A stretch of 64,000 bases of DNA from Mesobacterium_A hydrothermale (GTDB taxonomy: Bacteria > Pseudomonadota > Alphaproteobacteria > Rhodobacterales > Rhodobacteraceae), in contig NZ_JAYLLH010000008.1 in NCBI RefSeq assembly GCF_035818635.1, forward strand, positions 62,001 to 126,000. Direction: 5' to 3'. Below the pieces are notes generated by a model. It did no database searches, was not told the DNA's origin, and was given only the letters and a program-made list of their open reading frames with translations. A program made the position numbers and the translations under genes. Positions 8,709 through 18,190 of the stretch are shown one piece after another (the first letter of the stretch is position 1; the number at the start of each line of letters is the position of its first letter).

Positions 8709-10468
8709 CCGATCCCGCGCCCAATTCCCGCGGGCTGATGCGCTGGCTCTGGCGGCACTACCTGCGCCGCCATGCCGGGTGGCTTGCGGTGGCGGTGGCG
8801 CTGATGTCGATCGAAGGCGCGATGTTCGGCGCGCTCAGCTACATGATGAAGCCGATGTTCGACACTGTGTTTATCGGCGGCCAGGCCGAGGCGCTGAAAT
8901 GGGTGGCGCTGGCAGTGTTTGCCATTTTCACCCTGCGCGCCGTCGCCAGCGTGGCGCAAAAGGTGGTGCTGGCCAACGTGTCGCAACGCACCCTGGGGGC
9001 GATGCGCACCGATCTGCTGGCGCACCTGATGACGCTGGACGGAACGTTTCACCAGTCGCACCCGCCGGGGCACCTGATCCAGCGCGTCGATGGCGATACC
9101 GAGGCGGTGGCCTCGGTCTGGAACACGATCCTGACCGGCGCGGGGCGCGACGTGGTGGCGCTGATCTCGCTCTTTGCCGTGGCACTGTCGGTGGACTGGC
9201 GCTGGACCCTGGTCGCGCTGATCGGCACGCCGCTGCTGGTCGCGCCGGCGGCGCTGATCCAGCGCAGGGTGCGGCGCAGCGCGCGGCAGGTGCGGGACCT
9301 GGCCGCCCGCCTAACCCTGCGGCTGGACGAGGTGTTCCACGGCATCATGCCGGTCAAGCTGAACCGGCTCGAGGCGCACCAGACCGCGCGCTACCGCGCG
9401 CTGACCGATCAGCGGGTCAAGGCCGAGGTCCGCACCAAGCTGGGCGAAGCCTCGATCCCCGGGCTGATCGATCTGATGTCGGGCATCGGTTTCGTCGGCG
9501 TGCTGTTTTTCGGCGGCTCTGAAATCATCGCCGGTGAAAAGACCGTTGGCGATTTCATGGCCTTCTTCACCGCCATCGGCCTGGCGTTCGAGCCACTGCG
9601 CCGTCTGGGCGGGATCAGCGGTGTCTGGCAGACCGCCGCCGCCGGGGTCGAACGCATCCGCGCCCTGCTGGATACACGACCTGAGCTGCGCGACCCGGCC
9701 AATCCGGCCCCTGCCCCCAACGGCGTGCCGGGCGTGGTGCTGGACAACGTCACCGTACGTTACGGTGATCATACCGTACTGGACGGCGCCAGCTTCACCG
9801 CCGAACCCGGCCAGACCACCGCGCTGGTCGGTGCCTCGGGCGCGGGGAAATCGACGGTATTCAACCTGCTGACCCGGCTGGTCGACCCGGTGTCGGGCCA
9901 GACGCTGCTTGGGGGCACCGATATTCGCACCCTGCGCCTTGCCGACCTGCGCAGGCTGTTTTCCGTGGTGACGCAAGACGCGCTTCTGTTCGATGAATCG
10001 CTGCGCGACAATATCCTGCTGGGCCGCACCGACGTGTCCGAGGCCCGGTTGCAGACCGCTCTGGACGGCGCCCATGTCAGCGATTTCCTGCCGCGCCTGC
10101 CCGCCGGGCTCGACAGCCCCGCGGGACCGCGCGGGTCGAACCTGTCGGGCGGGCAGCGCCAGCGCATCGCTATCGCCCGCGCCATCCTGCGCGACACGCC
10201 CGTATTGCTGCTGGACGAGGCGACCTCGGCGCTGGACGCGCAGTCAGAGGCGGTGGTGCAGCAGGCGCTGGAAACGCTGTCGAAAGGCCGCACGACGCTG
10301 GTCATCGCGCATCGCCTGTCCACCGTGCGCAAGGCCGACAAGATCGTGGTGATGGACCGCGGCCGCGTCGTCGAACAGGGCACACATGACAGCCTTCTTG
10401 CCAAGGGCGGCACCTATGCCAGCCTGCACAGGCTGCAATTCGAAACGACCCAACCGTCTTCTGGCTGA
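8705..10468 (+). CDS. ABC exporter, fused permease-ATPase (MsbA-like)
   Basis: 587 aa half-transporter expected to work as a homodimer. Residues about 1-330 form a six-helix ABC membrane domain; the C-terminal half is the ATPase with Walker A GASGAGKST (376-384), signature SGGQRQR and Walker B LLLDEAT, then an H-loop histidine in VIAHRLST. The overall layout fits lipid flippases and multidrug exporters of the MsbA class. Position right after a phosphatase gene (ATGA overlap) suggests one operon. The cargo is unknown. Confidence 0.9.
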   Translation: MTDPAPNSRGLMRWLWRHYLRRHAGWLAVAVALMSIEGAMFGALSYMMKPMFDTVFIGGQAEALKWVALAVFAIFTLRAVASVAQKVVLANVSQRTLGAMRTDLLAHLMTLDGTFHQSHPPGHLIQRVDGDTEAVASVWNTILTGAGRDVVALISLFAVALSVDWRWTLVALIGTPLLVAPAALIQRRVRRSARQVRDLAARLTLRLDEVFHGIMPVKLNRLEAHQTARYRALTDQRVKAEVRTKLGEASIPGLIDLMSGIGFVGVLFFGGSEIIAGEKTVGDFMAFFTAIGLAFEPLRRLGGISGVWQTAAAGVERIRALLDTRPELRDPANPAPAPNGVPGVVLDNVTVRYGDHTVLDGASFTAEPGQTTALVGASGAGKSTVFNLLTRLVDPVSGQTLLGGTDIRTLRLADLRRLFSVVTQDALLFDESLRDNILLGRTDVSEARLQTALDGAHVSDFLPRLPAGLDSPAGPRGSNLSGGQRQRIAIARAILRDTPVLLLDEATSALDAQSEAVVQQALETLSKGRTTLVIAHRLSTVRKADKIVVMDRGRVVEQGTHDSLLAKGGTYASLHRLQFETTQPSSG

Positions 10469-10513
10469 CAATATCCCGGCAGCGCCGCGACGGCGCGCCG
10501 TTGTGTGGCCGCC

Positions 10514-11191
10514 TTACCGGTCGTAGCCGCGCTGCAAACGCTCTGCCGGGACACCGGCCAGGTACCGGATCAACCGCCACAGGTTTCGCGCCCCCTGCCG
10601 CAGCCAGCCGTTGCGGCGGTACCGATCGGCCTCGGTGACGGCAAGGCCCGGCAACAGCCCAATCCGGCCACGCAGACACCGGGCGATCGCCACGTCCTCC
10701 ATCAGGGGCTGATCGGGAAAACCACCGACCCGGTCATAAAGCGCGCGCGGCACCAGCAGCCCCTGATCACCATAGGGCAGCCCGAAAACCCGGCTGCGCA
10801 GGTTGGCCCACCCCGCGACCCAGCGTGGCGCAAGCCCCGGCGCGTCGAACCGCAGGCGAAAGGCCCAGGCCCCTTGCCCGTCAAGCACCGGCGCGACGGC
10901 GTCGACCCAATCTGGTGACAGCCGCGTGTCGGCATGCAGGAACAACAGCCACGGGCCCGTGGCCTGTGCCGCCCCGCGCCGCAACTGCCCGCCCCGCCCG
11001 GGTGCCCCGGTCACCACCCGCGCGCCGACCTCCTCGGCGATCCGTAGTGTCGCGTCCTGAGATCCGCCGTCGCTGATCACCAGCTCGCGGATCACGCCCG
11101 CCTCGAGCCCCGGCATCAGCGCGGCCAGACAGCCGGGCAAGCCGTTTGCCGCGTTCAGCGTGGGAATGATTACGGAAATCGGCGCGCGCAT
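10514..11191 (-). CDS. family 2 glycosyltransferase, TIGR04283 (arsenosugar-type) group
   Basis: 225 aa GT-A glycosyltransferase. It starts with ISVIIPTLNAA and has ELVISDGGSQD, LFLHADTRLSPDW (the DxD-like metal-binding site) and the C-terminal RRNGWLRQGARN. This pattern is that of the short TIGR04283 enzymes, which are linked in some genomes to arsenosugar synthesis, though no arsenic genes are near here. The ATG at 11191 is used because the family begins at this position and the upstream frame is unrelated. It is divergent from the YgfZ gene with a 67-nt spacer. Confidence 0.85.
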   Translation of the reverse strand: MRAPISVIIPTLNAANGLPGCLAALMPGLEAGVIRELVISDGGSQDATLRIAEEVGARVVTGAPGRGGQLRRGAAQATGPWLLFLHADTRLSPDWVDAVAPVLDGQGAWAFRLRFDAPGLAPRWVAGWANLRSRVFGLPYGDQGLLVPRALYDRVGGFPDQPLMEDVAIARCLRGRIGLLPGLAVTEADRYRRNGWLRQGARNLWRLIRYLAGVPAERLQRGYDR

Positions 11192-11258
11192 GGCCTGCCC
11201 CCTGTTGTCCGACCCGTTTGATCCTATATGACAAGGCCAAGCGCAACAGGAGCCCGAC

Positions 11259-12002
11259 ATGTCCGACACATCCCGCACGGTTCTGCGACTGACCGGCAGC
11301 GATCGGCTGCATTTCCTGCAAGGGCTGGTCAGCAACGACGTGACCAAGCTGGACAAGGGGCTGGTCTATGCCGCGATGCTGACGCCTCAGGGCAAGTATC
11401 TGGCGGATTTCTTCCTTGTTCCCGATCACGAGGCGGTGCTGCTGGACGTGGACAGCGCGCTTGCGGGGCCGCTGTTGCAACGGTTGACGATGTACAAGCT
11501 GCGGTCGGACGTGCAGATCATCGAAACCGATCTCGTCGTGTCGCGCGGCCTTGGAACGCCGCCCGAGGGCGCTTTCCCGGACCCGCGCGATCCCGGCATG
11601 GGCTGGCGCGGCTATAACGGCCAGCCGGGGGACGAAAGCCTTGACTGGACGGCGCTGCGGGTGTCGCTGGGCATCCCCCAAAGCGGGATCGAACTGACGC
11701 CTGACACGTTCATCCTTGAAGCCGGGTTCGAACGGCTGAACGGCGTGGATTTCCGCAAGGGCTGCTATGTCGGACAGGAAGTCACCGCGCGGATGAAACA
11801 CAAGACTGAACTGCGCAAGGGTTTGGTTCGGGTCGCTGTCGAGGGCCACGCCGCCGTAGGGACAGAAATCGTGTCCGACGGCAAGACCGCTGGCACGCTT
11901 TATTCCCAGGCAGGGGATCAGGGGCTGGCGTATTTGCGATTCGACCGTGCCGGGGCCGCCATGCAGGCGGGTGCGGCGCGCGTCACCTGGACCACGGTAT
12001 AA
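11259..12002 (+). CDS. ygfZ: YgfZ/CAF17 folate-binding Fe-S cluster maintenance protein
   Basis: 247 aa protein related to the T-protein of glycine cleavage, acting in tetrahydrofolate-dependent assembly or repair of some iron-sulfur enzymes. The diagnostic KGCYVGQEVTAR motif is present near residue 168. The N-terminal LTGSDRLHFLQGLVSNDV region is the folate-binding barrel start. AGGAG at 11248-11252 supports the start codon. Length fits the shorter alphaproteobacterial members. Confidence 0.88.
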   Translation: MSDTSRTVLRLTGSDRLHFLQGLVSNDVTKLDKGLVYAAMLTPQGKYLADFFLVPDHEAVLLDVDSALAGPLLQRLTMYKLRSDVQIIETDLVVSRGLGTPPEGAFPDPRDPGMGWRGYNGQPGDESLDWTALRVSLGIPQSGIELTPDTFILEAGFERLNGVDFRKGCYVGQEVTARMKHKTELRKGLVRVAVEGHAAVGTEIVSDGKTAGTLYSQAGDQGLAYLRFDRAGAAMQAGAARVTWTTV

Positions 12003-12400
12003 GCGAACAATCCCGACCCGTTTCCCGGTCTGTTTCCGTGCCGAAAACAATCACAGGTCCGCTGCGGTTCGGCGACCGTAACACTGATGCGATTCCAGCC
12101 GGAACGCGCACAGAGTTTACGTGAAAAAATAACGTCAAATAATTGATAAAAAACAGTTTAATTTCTCACAACGACCTCCCTTTCGCACCCGCCGTGGAAA
12201 AGCCTCGATTGGGCCAACCAACCATCCCAATTCGCCGGTTCAATTTACCAAGGTTCCCCGTCGGGTGCCGCCGTTTCGGTGCCCCTGTGTTCGTAGTGTC
12301 AGTGTGCGTCGACAAGGTCGGCTGATGGTTTCGGGGCAGTGAAACAAGACACAGCTTGTGCACCCAAAGAGGTGCCCGAAGAACAGGCAAGGACGTAAAG
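12003..12400. other. 398-bp gap upstream of RTX gene 1, AT-rich core
   Basis: No gene is seen. Around 12119-12165 the sequence becomes clearly AT-rich (AAAAAATAACGTC, AATAATTGATAAAAAACAG), unlike the surrounding DNA, and probably holds the promoter of the RTX gene. A short hairpin GCACC-N6-GGTGC lies at 12360-12375 in the expected leader, 25 nt before the start codon. Confidence 0.4.
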
Positions 12401-14620
12401 ATGACCACCGATCTGAATTTCAACCCGTTCGATCCAATCGTCGGTGGCGGGACCGATGGCGACGGCAATGACACCATTTCCGATGTCGTGGTGGACCAGT
12501 TCGATTCCGACCCGGAGTCGACCGAAGGCTTTACCGTGACCGATGGCACCGACGAGCCCGAAACGATCAAGGGCGACGACGGCCGCGATATCATCAACGG
12601 CAAGGCCGGGGACGACAAGCTTTACGGCGGCGGCGACAATGACAAGCTGAACGGCGGCGACGGTGACGACACCCTGCTGGGCGAAGGCGGAGAAAACACC
12701 CTGAACGGCAGCGCGGGCAATGACTCGCTGGTCGGCGGCGTGCTGTTTGACCGTCTGAACGGCGGCGAGGGCGACGACTTTCTGTTCGGCGACGCGGGCG
12801 GCGACCGGATGGCGGGGGGCAACGGCAACGACACCATCATCGGCGCCGAAGGCGACGACCGCGGCGATGGCGGCGAAGGCGATGACAGTATCGCAGGCGG
12901 CGTCGGCGACGATTTCCTGAATGGTGGCAAGGGCAACGATATCGTTCACGGCGGCGACGGCAACGATCGCGTCAATGGCGGCGACGGCAACGACTCGCTG
13001 ACCGGGAGCACCGGCGACGACTGGATCAACGGCGGCGAAGGCGCTGACACCGTCTATGGCGGTGAAGGCAACGACCGCCTGACCGGCGGTACAGGCGACG
13101 ATATCGTTTCGGGCTGGGCCGGCAACGACTGGATCGCAGGCGGCACCGGCAACGACAGCATCAGCGGCGGCGAAGGCAACAACCGCATGGCGGGTGGCGC
13201 TGGCAACGACACGATGAAGGCCGGCGACGGCAACGACCGCATGGACGGCGGCGACGGCCACGATCAGGTGCTTGCCGGAAACGGCAACAACCGCATGAGC
13301 GGCGGCAACGGAAACGACACCCTGATCGCCGGCAGCGGAAAAGACCGCATCGACGCGGGCAACAACGCCGATACCGTTGTGGGCGGCGCCGGAGATGACC
13401 GTCTGACCGGCGGCGAAGGCAATGACGACATTGACGCAGGCGACGGCGACGACCGCGCCCATGGCGGTGCGGGCAACGACACGGTGATCGGCGGCGAAGG
13501 CGACGACCTGCTGACCGGGGGCGCGCACAACGACACCGTCGATGGCGGCAATGGCAACGACACGACCCATGGCGGTGCCGGTCACGACACCGTGCGCGGC
13601 GGCGAAGGCGACGACCTGATGACCGGTGGCACCGGCAACGACTTCGTCTTTGGCGAAAACGGCGATGACATCATATTCGGCGGCAAGGGCGACGACCATG
13701 TCGATGGCGGCGAAGGCAATAACGTGCTGAGCGGCGGCACCGGCAACGACTATGTGATTGCAGGCAGCGGTGACGACATCGTCAAGGGCGGTGGCGACAA
13801 CGATACCCTTCTGTCCGGTGCGGGCGACGACAGCCTTGGCGGTGGCGCGGGCAACGACAGCATGGAAGGCGACGCCGGCAATGACACCTTGTCGGGCGGC
13901 CAGGGTCTGGACACCATGTTCGGCGGCGATGGCAACGATGTAATGGCCGGCGGCGAAGACGAAGACCTGATCTATGGCGGCGCGGGCAACGACAGTGCCC
14001 ACGGCGGCAACGGCTATGACACCGTCTATGGCGGTGCGGGCAACGACTATGTCACCGGCGGCCTGATGAACGACACCATCTATGGCGAAACCGGAAACGA
14101 CCTGATGTATGGCGGTGACGGCAACGACAAGGTCTATGGCGGCGACGGCAACGACACGCTCTGGGGCGGCGAAGGCCGCGATCTGGTTTATGGTGGCGAC
14201 GACGACGACCTGATCTATGGCGGTAACGACAACGACGTTCTGCTGGGCGAAACCGGGTCTGACCGGATGGACGGCGGCTATGGCGATGACACGCTGGTAG
14301 GCGGTGCGGGAGATGACACGCTGAAAGGCGGCTACGGCCACGATACGTTCTATTTCGTGTGGTCCGAAAACGCCGGCCAGCACGACACGATCGAGGATTT
14401 CAACCAACTCGACACCGACACGCTGATGATCGAGGCAGCACAGGGCGAAACCCTGTGGGGCATCATCAACGACATGCGCGTGGTCGAGGTCGGGGGCGAC
14501 CTGCTGCTGGGCGTGGGCTTCAAGGGCGGGCTGGAAACCATGAGTTCGAACTACGACACCACGCTGTTGCTGGAAGGTGTGTCCGCGACGGATGTGAACG
14601 TGGATGATTTCTTCCTCTGA
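12401..14620 (+). CDS. RTX-type calcium-binding repeat protein 1
   Basis: 739 aa secreted protein built almost wholly of RTX nonapeptides (GGxGxDxUx). A short acidic N-terminus (about 1-55) has no repeats; about residues 55-645 are roughly sixty near-perfect repeats that fold as a calcium-loaded parallel beta-roll; the last 93 residues (from HDTFYF) form the C-terminal region expected to hold the type I secretion signal, ending in VDDFFL. No enzyme domain is visible, so it may be a structural or surface protein. A type I ABC/HlyD pair is not adjacent, but a TolC-type channel lies at 19457. Followed by a strong terminator. A paralog starts 224 nt downstream. Confidence 0.88.
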   Translation: MTTDLNFNPFDPIVGGGTDGDGNDTISDVVVDQFDSDPESTEGFTVTDGTDEPETIKGDDGRDIINGKAGDDKLYGGGDNDKLNGGDGDDTLLGEGGENTLNGSAGNDSLVGGVLFDRLNGGEGDDFLFGDAGGDRMAGGNGNDTIIGAEGDDRGDGGEGDDSIAGGVGDDFLNGGKGNDIVHGGDGNDRVNGGDGNDSLTGSTGDDWINGGEGADTVYGGEGNDRLTGGTGDDIVSGWAGNDWIAGGTGNDSISGGEGNNRMAGGAGNDTMKAGDGNDRMDGGDGHDQVLAGNGNNRMSGGNGNDTLIAGSGKDRIDAGNNADTVVGGAGDDRLTGGEGNDDIDAGDGDDRAHGGAGNDTVIGGEGDDLLTGGAHNDTVDGGNGNDTTHGGAGHDTVRGGEGDDLMTGGTGNDFVFGENGDDIIFGGKGDDHVDGGEGNNVLSGGTGNDYVIAGSGDDIVKGGGDNDTLLSGAGDDSLGGGAGNDSMEGDAGNDTLSGGQGLDTMFGGDGNDVMAGGEDEDLIYGGAGNDSAHGGNGYDTVYGGAGNDYVTGGLMNDTIYGETGNDLMYGGDGNDKVYGGDGNDTLWGGEGRDLVYGGDDDDLIYGGNDNDVLLGETGSDRMDGGYGDDTLVGGAGDDTLKGGYGHDTFYFVWSENAGQHDTIEDFNQLDTDTLMIEAAQGETLWGIINDMRVVEVGGDLLLGVGFKGGLETMSSNYDTTLLLEGVSATDVNVDDFFL

Positions 14621-14648
14621 CCCGCTGGTTCCGACAATTTGAAGAAAA

Positions 14649-14679
14649 CGCCCCGGAGATCCTTCTCCGGGGCGGTTTT
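14649..14679 (+). terminator. rho-independent terminator after RTX gene 1
   Basis: Perfect 10-bp stem CGCCCCGGAG / CTCCGGGGCG (14649-14658 and 14665-14674), 6-nt loop, followed by TTTTT. It lies 29 nt after the RTX gene stop. Confidence 0.88.
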
Positions 14680-14844
14680 TGTTGATGAAATCAGGACGGG
14701 GCGGCCGTTCCGCGCGCTAAAAACCCCAGCGTTTCCCAAATTCAGCCGCAATCGGATGGTTAATATCACCCATGGGCCACCAGATCCCAAACCGCCTGAG
14801 AAACGGAACGGGTCTACGGCAAGGCGTTTGTTTTGGGGCATGCA

Positions 14845-16851
14845 ATGAGCACCGACGATACTATCGAAAAGACCTACTTCCTCGGGACTTCCTGGGCTGA
14901 TGTCATCACTGGCACGGACGGTCGCGACATCGTGGACGCGCTGGAAGGCAACGACGTGATCAACGTCGGTGACGGCGACGACTATGTGAACGGCGATGAC
15001 GGCAACGACACGATCACCGCAACATCCGGCATCAACATCATCAACGCAGGCGGCGGCAACGACAGCGTTTCCGGCGGCAGCGGCGATGAAAAGATCACAG
15101 GCGGCACCGGGAACGACACCCTTTATGGCAATGCCGGCAGCGACCACCTTGTCGGCAGTGAAGGCTATGACAGTCTGAACGGTGGCGACGGCGAAGACCG
15201 GCTGGACGGCGGCGACCAGGATGACACCCTGATCGGCGGCAATGGCGACGACTGGATCAACGGCGGAAACGACCAGGACGTTCTTTCGGGCGGCGATGGC
15301 AACGACCGTATGAACGGTGGCTATGGCAACGACTGGATGTCGGGCGCCAATGGTGACGACTGGATGAACGGCGGCGCAGGCAATGACACCGTCTATGGCG
15401 GCGAAGGCACCAACCGCCTGACCGGCGGAGATGGGGACGATACGGTCTCGGGCCTGTCGGGGGATGACTGGATCGCGGGCGGCGAAGGCAACGACCACCT
15501 GAACGGCGGCGAAGGCAACAACCGCATGGCAGGCGGAACCGGCGACGATACGATGCGTGCCGGTGACGGAAACGACCGCATGGATGGCGGCGACGGTGTC
15601 GACGATATCCGCGCAGGCAACGGCAACAACCGCGTCAGCGGTGGCCAGGGCAATGATACGCTGACCACCGGGTCGGGCATCGACCGGGTCGACGGCGGCG
15701 ATGGCGACGACGACATTGACGCCGGCGACGGCGACAACCGCGCCACGGGCGGCCAGGGCAACGACACCCTTGTGGCTGGAAACGGCAACGACCGGCTGGA
15801 CGCAGGCGACGGCAACGACATCGTTGAAACCGGCGACGGCGCAAACCGCGCGTCTGGCGGGGCGGGCAACGACACCATGACCGGTGGCAGTGGCTCTGAC
15901 ACGCTGGCCGGCGGCAACAACGACGACCTGATCTATGCCAACGATGGTCACGACGTGATCTCGGGCGGGGCTGGCCAGGATACGATCTATGGCGGCGCGG
16001 GCGCGGACATCCTGTTCGGTGGCACTGGCCATGACAGCATCGAAGGCGGCGAAGACGACGACTTCATCGCCGGCGGCGGCGGCAACGACACGATCAACGG
16101 CAGCTATGGCAACGACCTTGTCTATGGCGGCAACGGGTCGGATTCGATCAGCGGCGGCTTGGGCGACAACCTGATGTATGGTGGATCGGGCAACGACACC
16201 ATCGACGCCTCGACCGGCAACGACACCATTTACGGCGGGTCCGGCAACGACAGCATTTCGATCGTTTCTGGCGAAAACCAGGTCTGGGGCGGCGATGGCG
16301 AAGACAACATCAGCTTTGGCAACGGCGCGAACCGTGCCTGGGGCGGCGACGGCGATGATCTGATCTCTGGCGGGTCCGGCCTTGATGTGCTGGACGGCGG
16401 CCATGACGAAGACACGATCTATGGCGGCTCGGGCGACGACTTCATCTTTGGCGGCCAGGAGGATGACGTTCTGGACGGCGGCAACGGCAATGACTTCCTG
16501 GAAGGTGAAACCGGCAGCGATACCGTAACCGGTGGCGCAGGTGCCGACACGTTCATCTTCAACATGGCGCTTTCGAAAGCCGGCCACGACGTGGTGACCG
16601 ATTTCGACACGACCGAGGATATCGCCATCGTCGTCGGTGAAACGCTGGAAGACCTGTTCTATTTCGACACTGCGGGCGGCGCAACCATCGCCACGCGCAT
16701 GGTGTTCGAAGGCGACCCGACCCTGCTGAGCGATTACGAGGTCAGCGTCCAGTTCCTGGGCCTGAGCGTCGACGAACTGCATGACGCACTGTTCCACGGC
16801 CAGGACGTGGGCGTGTCCGCAGTCGACCCCTACGGTCTGTTTGGCAGCTGA
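14845..16851 (+). CDS. RTX-type calcium-binding repeat protein 2
   Basis: 668 aa paralog of the preceding gene. Only about 18 residues come before the first repeat-like unit; about 18-565 are RTX nonapeptides (GGxGNDTxx), and the last 100 or so residues (from GADTFIFNMALSKAG) form a different C-terminal domain with the expected secretion signal, ending GLFGS. The ATG at 14845 is chosen; an in-frame TTG lies 12 nt upstream, and neither has a good ribosome binding site. It has its own terminator, so the two RTX genes are probably separate transcripts. No catalytic domain is seen; a surface or matrix role is inferred. Confidence 0.86.
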   Translation: MSTDDTIEKTYFLGTSWADVITGTDGRDIVDALEGNDVINVGDGDDYVNGDDGNDTITATSGINIINAGGGNDSVSGGSGDEKITGGTGNDTLYGNAGSDHLVGSEGYDSLNGGDGEDRLDGGDQDDTLIGGNGDDWINGGNDQDVLSGGDGNDRMNGGYGNDWMSGANGDDWMNGGAGNDTVYGGEGTNRLTGGDGDDTVSGLSGDDWIAGGEGNDHLNGGEGNNRMAGGTGDDTMRAGDGNDRMDGGDGVDDIRAGNGNNRVSGGQGNDTLTTGSGIDRVDGGDGDDDIDAGDGDNRATGGQGNDTLVAGNGNDRLDAGDGNDIVETGDGANRASGGAGNDTMTGGSGSDTLAGGNNDDLIYANDGHDVISGGAGQDTIYGGAGADILFGGTGHDSIEGGEDDDFIAGGGGNDTINGSYGNDLVYGGNGSDSISGGLGDNLMYGGSGNDTIDASTGNDTIYGGSGNDSISIVSGENQVWGGDGEDNISFGNGANRAWGGDGDDLISGGSGLDVLDGGHDEDTIYGGSGDDFIFGGQEDDVLDGGNGNDFLEGETGSDTVTGGAGADTFIFNMALSKAGHDVVTDFDTTEDIAIVVGETLEDLFYFDTAGGATIATRMVFEGDPTLLSDYEVSVQFLGLSVDELHDALFHGQDVGVSAVDPYGLFGS

Positions 16852-16876
16852 CAGTCGTCGCCTTTGCAGAAACGCG

Positions 16877-16912
16877 AAACGCCGCGAGGGCCCCTGCCCC
16901 CGCGGCGTTTGT
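16877..16912 (+). terminator. terminator after RTX gene 2
   Basis: 10-bp stem AAACGCCGCG / CGCGGCGTTT (16877-16886 and 16901-16910) with a C-rich loop. The T-run is short, and the A-tract on the left arm means it can also serve the convergent efp gene. Confidence 0.75.
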
Positions 16913-16938
16913 CATCCTTCCCACCAAACAGCGACAGA

Positions 16939-17502
16939 TCAGGCGCGTTCGGAATATTCCATCGTCTCGGTGTTCACCACGATCTTTTCGCCCTGCCCGA
17001 CGAAGGGCGGCACGACGATGCGCACGCCATTGTCCAGCACCGCAGGCTTGAAACTGTTGGCGGCGGTTTGTCCTTTGACAACCGGTTCGGTCTCGACGAT
17101 CTCGCAGATGACCTTTTGCGGCAACGTGGCGTTCAGCGCCTCTGATTCATAGAATTCGACGACGATGGTCATGCCATCTTGCAGAAACGGGCGACGTTCG
17201 CCCAGCAGTTCTGCATCCACCTGCACCTGTTCATAGGTTTCGGTGTCCATGAAGATCAACTGACCAGAGTCTTCGTACAGGAACTGCATGTCCTTTTGCT
17301 CAAGGCGCACACGCTCGACCTTGTCGGCGCTGCGGAAGCGTTCGTTCAGCTTCGAGCCGTTGCGCAGGTTCTTCATCTCGACCTGGGCAAAGGCGCCGCC
17401 CTTGCCAGGCTTGACGTGGTCGACCTTGACCGCGGCCCAAAGGCCGCCGTTATGCTCCAGCACGTTCCCGGGGCGAATTTCGTTTCCGTTGATCTTAGGC
17501 AT
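16939..17502 (-). CDS. efp: elongation factor P
   Basis: Ribosome-bound factor of 187 aa that relieves stalling at polyproline. All three beta-barrel domains are present at normal length. The tip loop reads HVKPGKGGAFAQV, placing K34 at the site that is lysylated in EpmA-type systems. The C-terminus carries GQGEKIVVNTET, typical of the KOW-like third domain. The ATG at 17502 (MPKINGNEI) is the family start; the upstream frame has no similarity. Confidence 0.96.
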   Translation of the reverse strand: MPKINGNEIRPGNVLEHNGGLWAAVKVDHVKPGKGGAFAQVEMKNLRNGSKLNERFRSADKVERVRLEQKDMQFLYEDSGQLIFMDTETYEQVQVDAELLGERRPFLQDGMTIVVEFYESEALNATLPQKVICEIVETEPVVKGQTAANSFKPAVLDNGVRIVVPPFVGQGEKIVVNTETMEYSERA

Positions 17503-17719
17503 CGTAGCAAAACCTTGTCGAAAGGTTGATTGGAATTTGACGACCCCTATATCTGGCGGGCGTGCGCCTGGCAAGACAACGAAATATCGTGTTGCACCTG
17601 CAGAAGCCATGCGAATTTTGCATGGATGCTATGCGTTTGCGGGGTATCCGAATCGAAATTAATGCGCCATAACACACGCCACGCCTGAAAAGACAAGACC
17701 AATAATCAAAGGACGACTC

Positions 17720-18043
17720 ATGGCTGAATTCGTTGATGGTACGGCCTTCAACAGCGAACAGGGCAACCGTGCACGCAAGCTTTTTGCGGCGGTGGTGCTG
17801 GCTGCTCTCGATGATGCAATTGCCGATGACAAGAAATATGGCAACGGACCGGAACAGATCGCCCGCTGGGCGCGCTCCCGCGATGGCCGCGAAGTACTGA
17901 GCTGTGCCGGGATCGACCCGAACGAGCGTGTCGTGTCCGGTTTGATGGAATTCGTATCCAAAGGTGTCCGCACCTCTGTCGCGCTGTCGCGCGAAGAGAG
18001 CGAGCGCCGTCATGCTGCCGCGCAACAGGCCGAAGCCGCCTAA
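17720..18043 (+). CDS. conserved Rhodobacterales protein, DUF6280-like
   Basis: 107 aa soluble protein, mostly helical, ending in an Ala/Glu/Gln-rich tail. I recognise the pattern (FNSEQGNRARKLFAAVVLAALDDAI, then YGNGPEQIARWARSRDGREVL) as a short protein conserved in roseobacters and filed as DUF6280, without known function. AAAGGA lies 7 nt before the ATG. It is divergent from efp across a 217-nt spacer and is followed by a strong terminator. Confidence 0.7.
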   Translation: MAEFVDGTAFNSEQGNRARKLFAAVVLAALDDAIADDKKYGNGPEQIARWARSRDGREVLSCAGIDPNERVVSGLMEFVSKGVRTSVALSREESERRHAAAQQAEAA

Positions 18044-18061
18044 GACCGCGTCCAGCAGTGA

Positions 18062-18100
18062 AAAAGCGCGCCTCTGCCCAGCAGAGGCGCGCTTTTCTTT
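18062..18100 (+). terminator. strong terminator after the DUF6280-like gene
   Basis: 16-bp perfect stem AAAAGCGCGCCTCTGC / GCAGAGGCGCGCTTTT (18062-18077 and 18081-18096) with a 3-nt loop, followed by CTTT. The A- and T-tracts make it able to act in both directions. Confidence 0.88.
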
Positions 18101-18137
18101 GCAGCAGCGCCAATGTTCTGACAGCGAAGAGAAACGA

Positions 18138-18165
18138 AAAACGCCCAGGCTGGCCCGGGCGTTTT
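18138..18165. terminator. bidirectional terminator for the convergent PopZ-like gene
   Basis: Stem AAAACGCCC / GGGCGTTTT (18138-18146 and 18157-18165) around AGGCTGGCCC. It lies 26 nt past the stop of the leftward gene at 18191 and ends it, while also facing the terminator at 18062-18100. Confidence 0.8.
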
Positions 18166-18190
18166 CTCTGTCATGCTTGTTCCGCGTGGG

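Noticed and set aside
12299..14407. A 702-codon antisense frame opposite RTX gene 1 (and a 748-codon one at 14551-16797 opposite RTX gene 2)
   Set aside because: Open only because the repeated GGC-GAC-type codons of the RTX units lack stop codons on the other strand; the products are Val/Ala repeats without any start signal or family similarity.
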